Source: Methanothermobacter sp.
GTDB lineage: Archaea > Methanobacteriota > Methanobacteria > Methanobacteriales > Methanothermobacteraceae
Direction of reading: 5' to 3'
Assembly (NCBI RefSeq): GCF_030055425.1
Contig: NZ_JASFYE010000001.1
Span: 284,853-348,852 of the forward strand
DNA length: 64,000 bases
The notes beneath the pieces were generated by a model. That model saw only the letters and a program-made list of their open reading frames with translations. It did not search any database and was not told the DNA's origin. Shown piece after piece: positions 35,034 to 44,288 of this stretch; position 1 is the first letter of the stretch, and the number at the start of each line of letters is the position of its first letter. A program made the position numbers and the translations under genes.

Positions 35034-35350
35034 TTTACCATCTCAACCCCAATAACTCTTTTAATAAGGTCCCTCAGTGGATCGGTTTCGCGTTCTGAGG
35101 GCCCTGTTTTGTCAGGTATCTCTATTATCATTGGCAGTGCGCTTGAACTTGTGGTTTCCTCAATAAATTCCCTCAGTTCATCCCCAATCTTTTCTGTGAC
35201 GATTATTATGGAGAAGCCTTCACCTATAAGGTTCCTTATGGTCTCCTCTGCCTCGTCAGGTGTCTCCACGACGTAGCCTTCCCTGACGCCTCCGAGTCTG
35301 AACCCTGTCACGGTGTCCCTGTCACCGACCACTGCAATATTTGAACTCAT
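35030..35350 (-). CDS. atpF: A-type ATP synthase subunit F
   Basis: This is a 106-residue central stalk subunit. [18 protein letters not shown] at the N-terminus and a Rossmann-like fold ([18 protein letters not shown]) match the A/V-type F subunit. It overlaps subunit C upstream and subunit A downstream by four bases each, indicating strict translational coupling. Confidence 0.94.
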   Translation of the reverse strand: MSSNIAVVGDRDTVTGFRLGGVREGYVVETPDEAEETIRNLIGEGFSIIIVTEKIGDELREFIEETTSSSALPMIIEIPDKTGPSERETDPLRDLIKRVIGVEMVK

Positions 35351-36504
35351 ACCAACATCTCCTTAACCATTGATTCAGGGAACCCTGGCTCCCTCTTGCT
35401 TCTGGCTATGACCTTGAGGTTTCGCACCTCGGTTTCCTTCCTGCTGAGGAATCCTATCATTGGTCCCACCCCGAAGGGCTTCTTGAGTGCGAAGTTCCTG
35501 GCCATCCTGTTGAGGTTGTCCTCAAGGACGCGCTCGAAGACCGCCACTGAACCTGTTGATGTGTACTCTGATAGTGCCTCTGACAGGATCTGGCCATAGT
35601 CTGTCCCCTCAAGGCCGCTTATAACTCCACTGACGTCCTCTGCCTCCATGAGGTCCTTGAGCTTCCACTCCCTCAGCTGGTAGCCCTTGGGTACTATGTA
35701 TGGGCTTATGTCATCGTAGCTGAGGCCGTCTGCCTTTGCACGGAGTATCATCCTGAGGTTCGCCACGTCCACCTGTGTACCGAAGTAGCTGTGCAGAATC
35801 TTTGTGTTGTCATCTGAGGGGCTTCCAACTGACCTTATGAGGTCCTCCAGGAATTTCCTGTCGAGGGCCGCCTCGATTGGGAGCAGCATACCTGTTTCCT
35901 GGTACTGGGAGAGTGCGTCCTCCAGTACCTCCGCATATTCTGTTCCCTCAAGGCCTGTTACGACCTCCTGAACACTTGAGGCATCTACCAGTCCCTCTAT
36001 GACCTCATAGATCTCCCCTGCAGGTACTATCAGGTTCACTGTCTCCTCAGCACTTAGACCAGCGTCCTTTGCTGTTATGAGGCTCTTTATGTTCCTTATA
36101 TCCCACTTCCTGAGGTTTGCCCTGAAGGGGTCCCTTATGGATGCAGGCGCTATCTTTGATACTGTCTCATAGGTCTCTGCAAGCTGACTTTCAAGTGCCT
36201 TCTCAATGGGGAAGCGGTCAACGTAGCCTGCATAGTCCGGGAGTCCCCTCAGGTAGTTTTTGAACTCCTCCATTGACTCTGTCTCAAGGATCTCTGAGAG
36301 CTGTTTCTCGTTTATCAGTCTCCCGATACGTGCCCTGACTCTGGCGTTGGGGTATGCAAAGGGGAATAAATCTAATATAGGCCTTATAGTTGCTATTACG
36401 ACAATAGCACCTATAATTGCCCCTCCAAGGAGGAGTACGCCTATAAAAGATTCTATTGAAGGGAATCCAAGCGCTGTTACAATTGTTGTGATGCTGTCAG
36501 CCAT
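35347..36504 (-). CDS. atpC: A-type ATP synthase subunit C
   Basis: This is the funnel-shaped connector between the A1 stalk and the membrane rotor ring, 385 residues. The repeated pattern of three similar helical units (NLIVPAGEIYEVIEGLVDAS and SPYIVPKGYQLREWKLKDLM) is the vacuolar d/A-type C family. A hydrophobic N-terminal segment (FIGVLLLGGAIIGAIVVIAT) precedes the soluble part, as in methanogen members. GGGGAG precedes ATG 36504. Confidence 0.93.
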   Translation of the reverse strand: MADSITTIVTALGFPSIESFIGVLLLGGAIIGAIVVIATIRPILDLFPFAYPNARVRARIGRLINEKQLSEILETESMEEFKNYLRGLPDYAGYVDRFPIEKALESQLAETYETVSKIAPASIRDPFRANLRKWDIRNIKSLITAKDAGLSAEETVNLIVPAGEIYEVIEGLVDASSVQEVVTGLEGTEYAEVLEDALSQYQETGMLLPIEAALDRKFLEDLIRSVGSPSDDNTKILHSYFGTQVDVANLRMILRAKADGLSYDDISPYIVPKGYQLREWKLKDLMEAEDVSGVISGLEGTDYGQILSEALSEYTSTGSVAVFERVLEDNLNRMARNFALKKPFGVGPMIGFLSRKETEVRNLKVIARSKREPGFPESMVKEMLV

Positions 36505-36519
36505 CTGTTATCTCCCCTT

Positions 36520-37140
36520 TCATTGGAAAAGAACCCTGGCCACCTCTGAACGCAGAGCCTTTCTGAAGCGGGACATCCTGGCCTCTACTGTATTGTTAAC
36601 CTCAACCAGTCCATCCTTTGTCCTTACCACTGCTCCTCCAATGGTCCTGATACTGTCTCCAACCTCCAGGGTTGTTTTTTTGCCTGTTTCGGCTTCCACT
36701 TCAGCTGCGATTTTATCAAGGCCAAGGTCAAGGGAGCCGTCACCCTCCTTCATGCTGACGGTGAGTTCTCCCCCTCCTATCTCAACCGCGGCCTCCTTTA
36801 TCATTGCCTTAAGGGCGCTGACGTATTCATCTGAGGATGCGGATGCCAGCTTTTCAAGTTCCTCCTCGGCCTTCCTGAAGGCCTCCTGTATTACCTCTTC
36901 CCTTGCCTCCAGCTCTGCACGCCTTGCGTTCATCTTGGCCTCTGAGATTATCTGCTGGTACCTCATATCGGCCTGTTTCCTGGCTGATTCCAGGATGCGT
37001 TCGCTGGCCATTCTGGCCCTTTTTTCACCTTCCTCTAGTATACCGGCGGCTTCCTTTTCAGCTTCCTGAATGATGGCGTCTGCCTTTGCCTGAGCCTCTG
37101 ACATTATACTGGAGACAATTTTTTCGGCTCCGGAGCTCAT
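36520..37140 (-). CDS. atpE: A-type ATP synthase subunit E
   Basis: This is a peripheral stator stalk subunit, 206 residues. The N-terminal 100 residues are an alanine/glutamate-rich coiled coil (AQAKADAIIQEAEKEAAGI) and the C-terminal domain (TIGGAVVRTKDGLVEVNNT) contacts A and B. It pairs with subunit H, encoded at the start of the operon. Confidence 0.93.
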   Translation of the reverse strand: MSSGAEKIVSSIMSEAQAKADAIIQEAEKEAAGILEEGEKRARMASERILESARKQADMRYQQIISEAKMNARRAELEAREEVIQEAFRKAEEELEKLASASSDEYVSALKAMIKEAAVEIGGGELTVSMKEGDGSLDLGLDKIAAEVEAETGKKTTLEVGDSIRTIGGAVVRTKDGLVEVNNTVEARMSRFRKALRSEVARVLFQ

Positions 37141-37144
37141 CTAA

Positions 37145-37633
37145 TTAGCCTCCTAGTATTCCGCCGAAGACCATGAGGAGTATGGCAATCAGGAACCCGT
37201 AAATAGCCTGTGTTTCTGAAAGGGCTGAGAATATAATACCCCTCGCAAACATGTCAGGGTCCTCAACAACTGCACCCACTGATGATGCTGATGTTATACC
37301 CTGACCCATACCTGAACCGAGACCTGCGAATCCTATGGCTGCACCTGCACCCACAGCCACAAGTCCGGCTGTTACATCCAGGCCCTTTCCTCCTCCAAGG
37401 AGTCCTGAGAACACCAGGAGAAGTATGGCGATCAGGAACCCGTAGATGGCCTGTGTCTCTGGCAGGGCTGAGAATATAATACCCCTCGCAAACATGTCGG
37501 AGTCCTCTGCAACTGCACCCACACTTCCTGCGGCTGCTATACCCTGACCTAATCCTGATCCAAGACCTGCGAATCCTACTGCAACTCCAGCACCTATTGC
37601 TGCTAAAGCAGTACCTAATGCTATTTCAACCAT
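37145..37633 (-). CDS. atpK: A-type ATP synthase proteolipid subunit K (duplicated hairpin)
   Basis: This is the membrane rotor ring subunit, 162 residues, made of two nearly identical two-helix hairpins. Both halves carry the ion-binding glutamate, Glu59 in FSALPETQAIYG and Glu140 in FSALSETQAIYG. The close similarity of the halves extends to the DNA. The Gln/Glu pattern around the sites is compatible with Na+ as well as H+ coupling; the sequence alone does not decide. GGAGGTAAA precedes ATG 37633. Confidence 0.95.
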   Translation of the reverse strand: MVEIALGTALAAIGAGVAVGFAGLGSGLGQGIAAAGSVGAVAEDSDMFARGIIFSALPETQAIYGFLIAILLLVFSGLLGGGKGLDVTAGLVAVGAGAAIGFAGLGSGMGQGITSASSVGAVVEDPDMFARGIIFSALSETQAIYGFLIAILLMVFGGILGG

Positions 37634-37638
37634 TCTAT

Positions 37639-39615
37639 TTACCTCCTTATCTTAGTGAAGTTTCTTTCAGCACGAAATGCGTTGAATTTGTTTTTTCCAC
37701 CCAGATAGAACTGGGCAAAGAATTCCACATAATGCAGACGAAGTGAGTTTATGAAGGCACCAAGGCTCTGGAAGGCGTTGTTGGCAAGGTGCCCGAACAC
37801 GAATATTATCGGGGCCAGAACGACTCCAATGACCGGTATCATCTCATAGCTCAGTCCTGTGAGGATGTTAACGGTCATCGCTATACCCCCTGTTGATAGA
37901 CAGAGGGCCAGGAGCCTGGCATATGATAGGAGTGTACCCAGGAACCCTGATACATCCATGAGTCCAAAGAGGCCATTGTAGTAGAGCAGCATTGCAGCTG
38001 CCAGGATTATCAATGGCGCCCCCAGGAACATTCCTCCGAAGATGTAGAGGATGATACCCAGTTCAAGTATCAGCCAGACTATCTGTGACCCGAGGGCCTC
38101 CCTCATGTTCCCGAGCCTTATGTTGTTCCTTGCCCCCAGGATTAAACCGAAGTTGATGTGCAGCACACCAACCGTGAGTGCCATTATGAGTATGTTCTGG
38201 GGGTTCACAAATGCATCTATGGCCGGTATGACCGTTGGCAGCTGAATGTTCAGGAACCGTGGGAAGAAGTCCCCTATGAATCCATTGGTGACCATCCCGA
38301 GGATGAAGGCCCATACCCCGCAGGACATCATGATTATACCGAAGTCCCTCATGAACCCGTTGACCTTACCAAGGCCCCGGTAGAGTATGAGTCCTATGAG
38401 TGCATCCAGTATACCGTACCCTGCATCTGTGAGACAGAACCCGAAGAAGAATGGGAACACGAAGGCCATGAAGATCGTCGGGTCGATCTCGTTGTACTTC
38501 AGTGGTGAGTACATCTCCACGAAGTTCTCATAGGGTTTGGCGAATCTGGGGTTGTCCAGAAGCACCGGAACCTCCTCGGGGTTTGGTTCCTCGAGTTCGG
38601 TGACGCAGTGACCCTCGGATGACTCCTCAACAACCTGGATGGCCCTATCTGCCTCCTTGAGGGGCACCCATGCCTCCAGCATCACTGTCTTCTCGGTTTC
38701 GCCGAAGAGTGAGAAAACCTCGTTTCGCTCCTTCTCGATTTCAAGCTGTTCCTTGAGGACAAGGAGTTCGTCCTCCCATTCACTGTTTATCTCCCTCAGC
38801 TTTGAGATGATCTCATTTCTTTCCCCCTCAATTTCCGCAATGCGTGTCTCTGAGGAGGATATGACTTCTGATGGTCTTCCGCTGAGTTCGCTGATCTCGA
38901 ACCTCTCAAATTCCATTCTCCTGAGGAGTGAGGCCACACTGTCCCCATGTTTCCTTAGGGTTATTATTATTAAAATGCGCTCTGCCTTGGTTTCCCCCTC
39001 TGCATCGAAGAGTATCAGTTCATCTGTGATCTCTGAGAGTTTTTCCCGGATTTCATCCAGGTTTTCAGAGGGTATTCTCCCGGCGATTCCAGTTATGTAC
39101 TTTGAAGCATGGAGATCGGCAAAATCAATATCAAATTCTTTCAGTTTCTCTGCAACTGTCAGGCTTGATTCAAGGCTTGCTTTTTCTGAATCAAGCTCAT
39201 TCAATTTTTCCTCCATAACCCTGGTCTCTGATTCGACCTTTCCCAGGAGTTCCTCGGCCCTTTCCAGGAGTGATTCTGTGTCCAGTTCCTCAACCTCCCG
39301 CTTATCAAAGACAGGGGGGTTGATGAACTCCTTCAGGGTATCCTTGATGCCCTTCTCCTGGGCTGCCACTGAGCCAAGGAAGTCCAGGATACCGCTTGTC
39401 TTCATGAGGAGGGATGACACCCTTCCTGTGTATGGTGTTGCCCTCGATGGTTTAAGGATCTGGCGCCACTCTGCATCCTGCTGGATGCGCTCGGAGATGT
39501 CATCGATCTGGGTTATTCCCTCCTCATGCAAGGACCGAACCACTGAATCCGAGTACTGGTCCAGGGTTATGATCTTGAGTTTTCGCATCCTTGCCGGTAG
39601 AAACATGTTACTCAC
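37639..39615 (-). CDS. atpI: A-type ATP synthase subunit I (membrane stator, a-type)
   Basis: This is 658 residues. The N-terminal 350 residues are soluble and coiled-coil; the C-terminal half has about eight membrane helices (for example FMAFVFPFFFGFCLTDAGYG and SYARLLALCLSTGGIAMTV, with the essential arginine region). It forms the ion half-channels against the K ring. The start is GTG 39615, with ATG 39606 an alternative; neither has a strong binding site and coupling to subunit H is likely. Confidence 0.94.
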   Translation of the reverse strand: MSNMFLPARMRKLKIITLDQYSDSVVRSLHEEGITQIDDISERIQQDAEWRQILKPSRATPYTGRVSSLLMKTSGILDFLGSVAAQEKGIKDTLKEFINPPVFDKREVEELDTESLLERAEELLGKVESETRVMEEKLNELDSEKASLESSLTVAEKLKEFDIDFADLHASKYITGIAGRIPSENLDEIREKLSEITDELILFDAEGETKAERILIIITLRKHGDSVASLLRRMEFERFEISELSGRPSEVISSSETRIAEIEGERNEIISKLREINSEWEDELLVLKEQLEIEKERNEVFSLFGETEKTVMLEAWVPLKEADRAIQVVEESSEGHCVTELEEPNPEEVPVLLDNPRFAKPYENFVEMYSPLKYNEIDPTIFMAFVFPFFFGFCLTDAGYGILDALIGLILYRGLGKVNGFMRDFGIIMMSCGVWAFILGMVTNGFIGDFFPRFLNIQLPTVIPAIDAFVNPQNILIMALTVGVLHINFGLILGARNNIRLGNMREALGSQIVWLILELGIILYIFGGMFLGAPLIILAAAMLLYYNGLFGLMDVSGFLGTLLSYARLLALCLSTGGIAMTVNILTGLSYEMIPVIGVVLAPIIFVFGHLANNAFQSLGAFINSLRLHYVEFFAQFYLGGKNKFNAFRAERNFTKIRR

Positions 39616-39616
39616 A

Positions 39617-39931
39617 CTACAAGATACTTTTCACGATAATGCTGGCGGCCTCAGGGACCCTGCCCATTGCCGCTGATTTCATTGTCTCCACTTCACGCTT
39701 TGCCTTCCCTGAAATGCTGATGGCTTCCTTTCTGGCCCTTTCCTCTGCCTCCATTATGAGCTCATCGCCCTTCTCACTGGCCTCCCTTTCAGCCTTTTCA
39801 AGGAGTTCACTGGACCTGGTTCTGGCGTCATCGATTAGCTGGGATGATTTTTCTCTGGCCTCCTGAATTAACCTGTCAGCGTCATTTTCAGCCTTCTTTA
39901 TGGTAGTGATAGCTTCCGATATGGTTGTCAT
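39617..39931 (-). CDS. atpH: A-type ATP synthase subunit H (peripheral stalk)
   Basis: This is 104 residues, almost wholly coiled coil (IKKAENDADRLIQEAREKSS, ELLEKAEREASEKGDELIME), forming the right-handed stator stalk with subunit E. ATG 39931 is chosen since GGGTGATTTAC precedes it; an in-frame GTG three codons upstream belongs to that site. It is the first gene of the operon. Confidence 0.9.
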   Translation of the reverse strand: MTTISEAITTIKKAENDADRLIQEAREKSSQLIDDARTRSSELLEKAEREASEKGDELIMEAEERARKEAISISGKAKREVETMKSAAMGRVPEAASIIVKSIL

Positions 39932-39961
39932 GTAAATCACCCTATTAATGCAAAGGTCTAT

Positions 39962-39972
39962 TTTGGGGTATA
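39962..39972 (-). promoter_or_regulatory. Probable TATA box of the ATP synthase operon
   Basis: The minus-strand sequence GATAAATATACCCC lies about 30-40 bp before the start of subunit H and is the only clear TATA-like element in the gap, so transcription probably starts near 39940. Confidence 0.5.
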
Positions 39973-40153
39973 TTTATCTTTTACTATTTTATTCCAGAGT
40001 TTATGATACTCAACTAAACCTATTCGGTGAACAAAGCCTTTTGAATCCCTCCCTTGGTTCAGTGAATCATATTATGAGATTTAAATGAATTTAAGGGAAT
40101 TTTAATGTTTATTATTTGCTATAAAATGATTTTATGCTGCCTGAAGGTTTCTT

Positions 40154-40996
40154 CTATTCAGGCATTGGTTCAAGGTCTGCGCCGGCAGAGAGGTTCTTCT
40201 CCTCCTCGCCGTCGTAGTGTATTTCTTCGATGTCGAAGAATTTTCTGAAGGCCGGTTCACGCACCTTTTCCTCGTATACGTGGGATATGAGTCCTGGGAG
40301 CCGTCCTATCATGAACACCCCTGCACCTGTGCGCCAGTCAAAACCCATATCTGAGAGTATTCCGGCGTTGGCACCATCAACGTTCATCCTGACACCCTTA
40401 CGCTCAAGGAGTACGTTCTGAACCTCAACCGCAAGCCTCGTGTGGGGGCCGACACAGTCGTACTCCTCTGCAAGGTCCAGGAGCCGCACAGCACGGGGAT
40501 CCGCATTATGATACCTGTGCCCGAAACCCGGGACCTTCCTGTTCCTCCGCAGATGATCATCCACCAGCCTCACAGCAGCCTCAGGAATCTCATCCTCAGA
40601 CTCACACCCTGAAACAGTCTCCTGGAAAAGCTTCATGGACCTCTCGATGGCCCCTGCATGATTCTTACCAAAGGCCAGAAGACCACCGGCAATACAGGCA
40701 TGCACCGGAGAACCAGCAGAGGCAATCATACGGGCAGCCTGCGTACTGGGCGGAGTCACCCCATGATCACAGAAAGACACAAGGACAGCCTCCAGCATCC
40801 TCGCAACATTACCAGGCGGAAGCTCACCCCGAATCAACAGGTAAACCATCTCAGAAAAAGAAACACCACCAATCAAATCCTCCTGAGAATAACCCCTGGT
40901 AACAATCCGATTAGGCTCAACCCTAGTAATGGAAGTCCTCCACTTCGGGGAACCCATCCTGAATACATTTTCAAGTGAATCCTTTCCTATAGCCAT
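40154..40996 (-). CDS. Short citrate synthase / citryl-CoA lyase family protein
   Basis: This is 280 residues, against about 370-430 for classical citrate synthase. The core is present: SFCDHGVTPPSTQAAR, PGFGHRYHNADPRA with the catalytic histidine, and VRMNVDGANAGILSDMGFD with the aspartate. Short forms of this family include citryl-CoA lyases and condensing enzymes with other acyl-CoAs. Its neighbours are fumarase and an MmgE/PrpD protein, so it may form or split a citrate-like tricarboxylate such as 2-methylcitrate (inference). GAGGTGAATGA precedes ATG 40996. Confidence 0.85.
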   Translation of the reverse strand: MAIGKDSLENVFRMGSPKWRTSITRVEPNRIVTRGYSQEDLIGGVSFSEMVYLLIRGELPPGNVARMLEAVLVSFCDHGVTPPSTQAARMIASAGSPVHACIAGGLLAFGKNHAGAIERSMKLFQETVSGCESEDEIPEAAVRLVDDHLRRNRKVPGFGHRYHNADPRAVRLLDLAEEYDCVGPHTRLAVEVQNVLLERKGVRMNVDGANAGILSDMGFDWRTGAGVFMIGRLPGLISHVYEEKVREPAFRKFFDIEEIHYDGEEEKNLSAGADLEPMPE

Positions 40997-41013
40997 TCAT
41001 TCACCTCAGAGAT

Positions 41014-41856
41014 CTACAGTTTTATTGTCGCCCTTCTCGGCTCCACACAGCATGCCAGCCTCATTGAGACTATTCTGACGCCGCTGGCCCTCTGAGGCCC
41101 CACATTCACCAGGGAACCAAGGGCTGTTGTGGATCCCCCAAGACCCAGGGGCCCTGTTCCGGTACTGTTAAGGGATTCTGTAATGTAATCCTCAATTTCA
41201 GACTGCTCATCAAGGCTTCCAGTGGCCATTGCCCTGAGCATAAGGCTCGTGGCCTCAAAATGAGTTCTCCCAATACCTATAACAGGTATGCACGGGGTGC
41301 ATCCAAGTAAAGGGACCTCTGTTTTCATCCATGTCAGAACTTCCTCAAATACTTTTCTATAGCTGTGTCTGTGAAAAACCCTTCTGGTCCTTGCCCTTAT
41401 CTCGGGGCCGCCCCCAAGGAGGAGAACATGGATTCTGACCTCGTCTCCCGGGACTGAGTCAACAAGGAAGGGTGCTGGGGGAAGTTTTGACGGGTCACTG
41501 TAGAGGCCCCGGCTCTGCTCTATCCTCTCAATCTCATCGCCCCGCACAGCCATGGGTCTTCCTGGAAGTTTAAGGAGGCCCTCAGCAATCCCCCTCCTTA
41601 TGAGGTTGAAGAAGCCACCATGGAGGAAGGCATCTTCACCCACCTCAACGATGACGTGGGGTATTCCTGTGTCATCACAGAGGGGTCTGCCGCTTTCTTC
41701 GGCTATCCTGGCGTTTTTAATTAGAAGTTCAAGGATCCATGCTGCCTTTTCATCCTCTTCCCTCTCAAGGGCCCGCTTATATGCCCGCATAACATCCGGT
41801 GATGTGGTTGTACCCGCCCTTACAAGGGCATCCCTCACCCGTGCCGCTATATCCAA
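41014..41856 (-). CDS. Class I fumarate hydratase, N-terminal (alpha) subunit
   Basis: This is a 280-residue iron-sulfur hydratase subunit. Cysteines for the [4Fe-4S] cluster are in GRPLCDDTGIPHV, PLLGCTPCIPVIGIGRTHFE and the C-terminal MRLACCVEPRRA. It interconverts fumarate and malate together with a beta subunit that is not encoded nearby. The start is TTG 41856, supported by GGGGGG nine bases upstream within the end of the preceding gene. Tartrate dehydratase is the main alternative, less likely in this metabolism. Confidence 0.85.
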   Translation of the reverse strand: MDIAARVRDALVRAGTTTSPDVMRAYKRALEREEDEKAAWILELLIKNARIAEESGRPLCDDTGIPHVIVEVGEDAFLHGGFFNLIRRGIAEGLLKLPGRPMAVRGDEIERIEQSRGLYSDPSKLPPAPFLVDSVPGDEVRIHVLLLGGGPEIRARTRRVFHRHSYRKVFEEVLTWMKTEVPLLGCTPCIPVIGIGRTHFEATSLMLRAMATGSLDEQSEIEDYITESLNSTGTGPLGLGGSTTALGSLVNVGPQRASGVRIVSMRLACCVEPRRATIKL

Positions 41857-41857
41857 T

Positions 41858-42757
41858 CTACATTCCCCCCACAGGTACCGCGAGGTCCTTCCCGGATGAG
41901 AACACGGCTTCAGGGTAGTAACGCTCTATCATGTCCCTCACAAGCACAACCTGCCTTATCCTCTCACGGGCCTGTGACTCTGTGGTATCCCATCCATGGT
42001 GTCCCGCAACGGATCCCCCTGTTTTGAGGTAAACCGGGGATGCGTACCTTATGATATCAGGGACCTCGTAGTGTCTTATGAATCCACCGGATGACTTGGG
42101 GTTCTCTGTGTGGACATCGATTGAAATGTCAATGGCCTCCCTTATTGCTGCAAGCATGGGTATCTGGAGGTCCCTCACAGGGTTGAGGGAATCGGCGCCC
42201 ATATCCTGAAGGAGCCGTGCTGATGCAGGGTTGCCGTGCCCGCAGTGGGCTGAGACCTTGAAGTGGAGGTCAGCTGGCAGTTCACCGTCGCCTCGCATCC
42301 TCCCGAGAACCCAGAGGAGTCCCTCATCGTAGACCACTATGCCCCTTACACCGAGTTCAGCAGCCCTCCGCACATCCTCAACCGCATAGACCAGGTTGTC
42401 GTATCCCCTGAGCCTGTAACCTATCCTTGAACCCTCCGGGGTCCTTGCAGATGCACTTGTATCATAGGTTGCCCTGGGACCCACACTCAGGAAGAGTTCG
42501 ATGCCGGCTTCACGGGCCAGTTCAGCCATCTCCTCAATTTCACCGTCGGTGAGGAGCATTATACCCTTTGTCTGGGTTACCCTGTGGACCCTGACGTCAT
42601 GTTCTTCCATGGCATCCAGGAGGGCCCTCATGGCCCCGGGCCTCTGTATCCCTGGGACCTCAAAGCGGTACTGTCCGCCATCACTGAATCTCTTCTCTGA
42701 TTCACCTTCGGGGACTCCTATTCCGATTCTATCAAGGTATCTACGGGTTTTTTCCAA
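41858..42757 (-). CDS. U32-like TIM-barrel protein
   Basis: This is 299 residues that look like a peptidase-U32-related barrel: AELGVRGIVVYDEGLLWVLG, LHFKVSAHCGHGNPASARLL and ADSLNPVRDLQIPML. The peptidase U32 cysteine signature (CxxxxGxC near a Glu) is not visible, so protease activity is doubtful; related proteins act in hydroxylation and tRNA modification. GTG 42766 would overlap GGAGGTGA, so TTG 42757 is preferred. It is the gene before the fumarase in the operon. Confidence 0.6.
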   Translation of the reverse strand: MEKTRRYLDRIGIGVPEGESEKRFSDGGQYRFEVPGIQRPGAMRALLDAMEEHDVRVHRVTQTKGIMLLTDGEIEEMAELAREAGIELFLSVGPRATYDTSASARTPEGSRIGYRLRGYDNLVYAVEDVRRAAELGVRGIVVYDEGLLWVLGRMRGDGELPADLHFKVSAHCGHGNPASARLLQDMGADSLNPVRDLQIPMLAAIREAIDISIDVHTENPKSSGGFIRHYEVPDIIRYASPVYLKTGGSVAGHHGWDTTESQARERIRQVVLVRDMIERYYPEAVFSSGKDLAVPVGGM

Positions 42758-42863
42758 ACTTTTCACCTCCAGTTTTAATTATACCCTTTAATCAGTAGCC
42801 CAGAGGAGTGTTCTGAGCATATCTCAATCAAGCCAGTATCAAGCAGGAGCTCCGCCCAATGTA

Positions 42864-44159
42864 TCAGTCAAGGACCTGAGAGATTATCTCTGAGATACTC
42901 TCTGACCATGCCCCCCTCAGGATATCCAGTTTATCTGTCCTGTAACCAGGGTTCAGGAGTTTGAACTTCTCAAGGATGTCCTCCCAGGTGTAGGGGTCCT
43001 CTGGTTCCCCTGATGGGAGTTCTCTGAAGGCTGTGTGGACACTGCCGTCCCTTAGCCTCACTGTGACACGTGCCGGTCTCCTGTTCTTCATACCCTGCAT
43101 CTCTGGATCCACCATTATTCTGATCTTTGATGCAGTCTCCCTGACATCAGGGACCATATCAAGGTCCTCAACCCTGAGATCCCCTTTCTCGAGGATTATA
43201 GCCAGTGAAACAGGCAGGCTCTGCCTCACCGCCTCAACAGTTTTCGGGGAATAGCTGTCGTGTTCTGCTGCAATCTCATAGGTCTCCACGAGGACCTCAT
43301 CTATATCTGATGCCTGAAATCCAGTCATCCCAAATATTTCAAGGGCGCAGTCAAGGGTGGAGTGAAGGTGCCTGCAGACAGGGTACCTCTTGAGGTAAAC
43401 GTCTCCTATGTGGAAGACGCCAGTTTCAGGTACCTCTGACGGGGGCTGGCACATTGCATTGAGGAACCCCTCCTTTCCCTCAATTATGGACTCTGCCCCT
43501 GTGAAACCCTCCAGTGCAAGCTTTGCAGATATGAGTCCTGACTGGGCCGCCCTCCCGGCGTGCAGGTGCTTGCCCATTGACCCGGCATGGTCTGATTCAA
43601 GGAGTCCTGCTGCCTGGGTCCCTGCAAGTCCCAGTGCATTGACTGTCTCCTCACAGTCAAGGCCCATTAAGCTGGCTGCGGCTGCGGCGGCCCCGAATGT
43701 GCCACAGGTACCTGTGGTGTGGAAGCCCCTCTTCCTGTGGCCCGGGTTTGCGAGGAGGCCCATGAAGATGGCCACCTCATAACCTGCCACAATCCCTGCT
43801 ATGAACTCCCTGAACTCTGCATCCAGGGCCTCTGCAGCTGCGAGGGCCGCGGGGATCACGCATGCCCCTGGATGCAGCTGGGCCCCCCTGTGGCCGTCAT
43901 CAAGGTCAAGGTTATGGGCAAATATGCCATTGAGGAGGGCAGCCCTTTCATCAGAACCCCTTCCATGGCCTATGACCGTCGAATTTCCCTCGCCGGTGCC
44001 CAGTGCCCTGAGTGCCACAAGGCCGCTCCTCTCCCCTGAACCCCTGAGTGAGACGCCCAGAAAGTCCAGGACGCATATATTTGCCCTTTCAATGATCTCA
44101 GGAGGGAGGTCCCTGTATGAGAGTGATGATACAAATTCTGCAAGCCTTCCTGTCATCAT
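42864..44159 (-). CDS. MmgE/PrpD family protein (2-methylcitrate dehydratase-like)
   Basis: This is a 431-residue protein of the MmgE/PrpD fold, metal-independent hydratases or decarboxylases (2-methylcitrate dehydratase, cis-aconitate decarboxylase). HNLDLDDGHRGAQLHPGACV and GKHLHAGRAAQSGL are the conserved helical-domain motifs, and YPVCRHLHSTLDCAL the middle one. The TATA element TTATATTTAAAGG near 44190 predicts a transcript start near 44165, so ATG 44159 is the preferred start; the longer frame from 44213 would lie upstream of it. It shares strand and region with the citrate synthase-like gene. Confidence 0.85.
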   Translation of the reverse strand: MMTGRLAEFVSSLSYRDLPPEIIERANICVLDFLGVSLRGSGERSGLVALRALGTGEGNSTVIGHGRGSDERAALLNGIFAHNLDLDDGHRGAQLHPGACVIPAALAAAEALDAEFREFIAGIVAGYEVAIFMGLLANPGHRKRGFHTTGTCGTFGAAAAAASLMGLDCEETVNALGLAGTQAAGLLESDHAGSMGKHLHAGRAAQSGLISAKLALEGFTGAESIIEGKEGFLNAMCQPPSEVPETGVFHIGDVYLKRYPVCRHLHSTLDCALEIFGMTGFQASDIDEVLVETYEIAAEHDSYSPKTVEAVRQSLPVSLAIILEKGDLRVEDLDMVPDVRETASKIRIMVDPEMQGMKNRRPARVTVRLRDGSVHTAFRELPSGEPEDPYTWEDILEKFKLLNPGYRTDKLDILRGAWSESISEIISQVLD

Positions 44160-44288
44160 TGATGCTACTATGTTGCCTTTAAATATAACAGTGATTGTTA
44201 TAAAGGTTCCCATTTTTTATTAATTCAGAGGAATAACAGCCGCCAGAAATTTCCATGCCCTACCTCACCAGATGGCTAAAGACATCCA

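Noticed and set aside
36260..37069. Plus-strand ORF opposite subunits C and E
   Set aside because: Its Ser/Ala-rich composition is the mirror of the coiled-coil coding strand; no family features.
38639..39676. Long plus-strand ORF (345 codons) opposite ATP synthase subunit I
   Set aside because: Serine-rich shadow of a well-supported gene, with no binding site and no recognisable motif.
41858..42757. Annotation as a true U32 peptidase
   Set aside because: The family's cysteine-containing signature is not visible; only the barrel resemblance remains.
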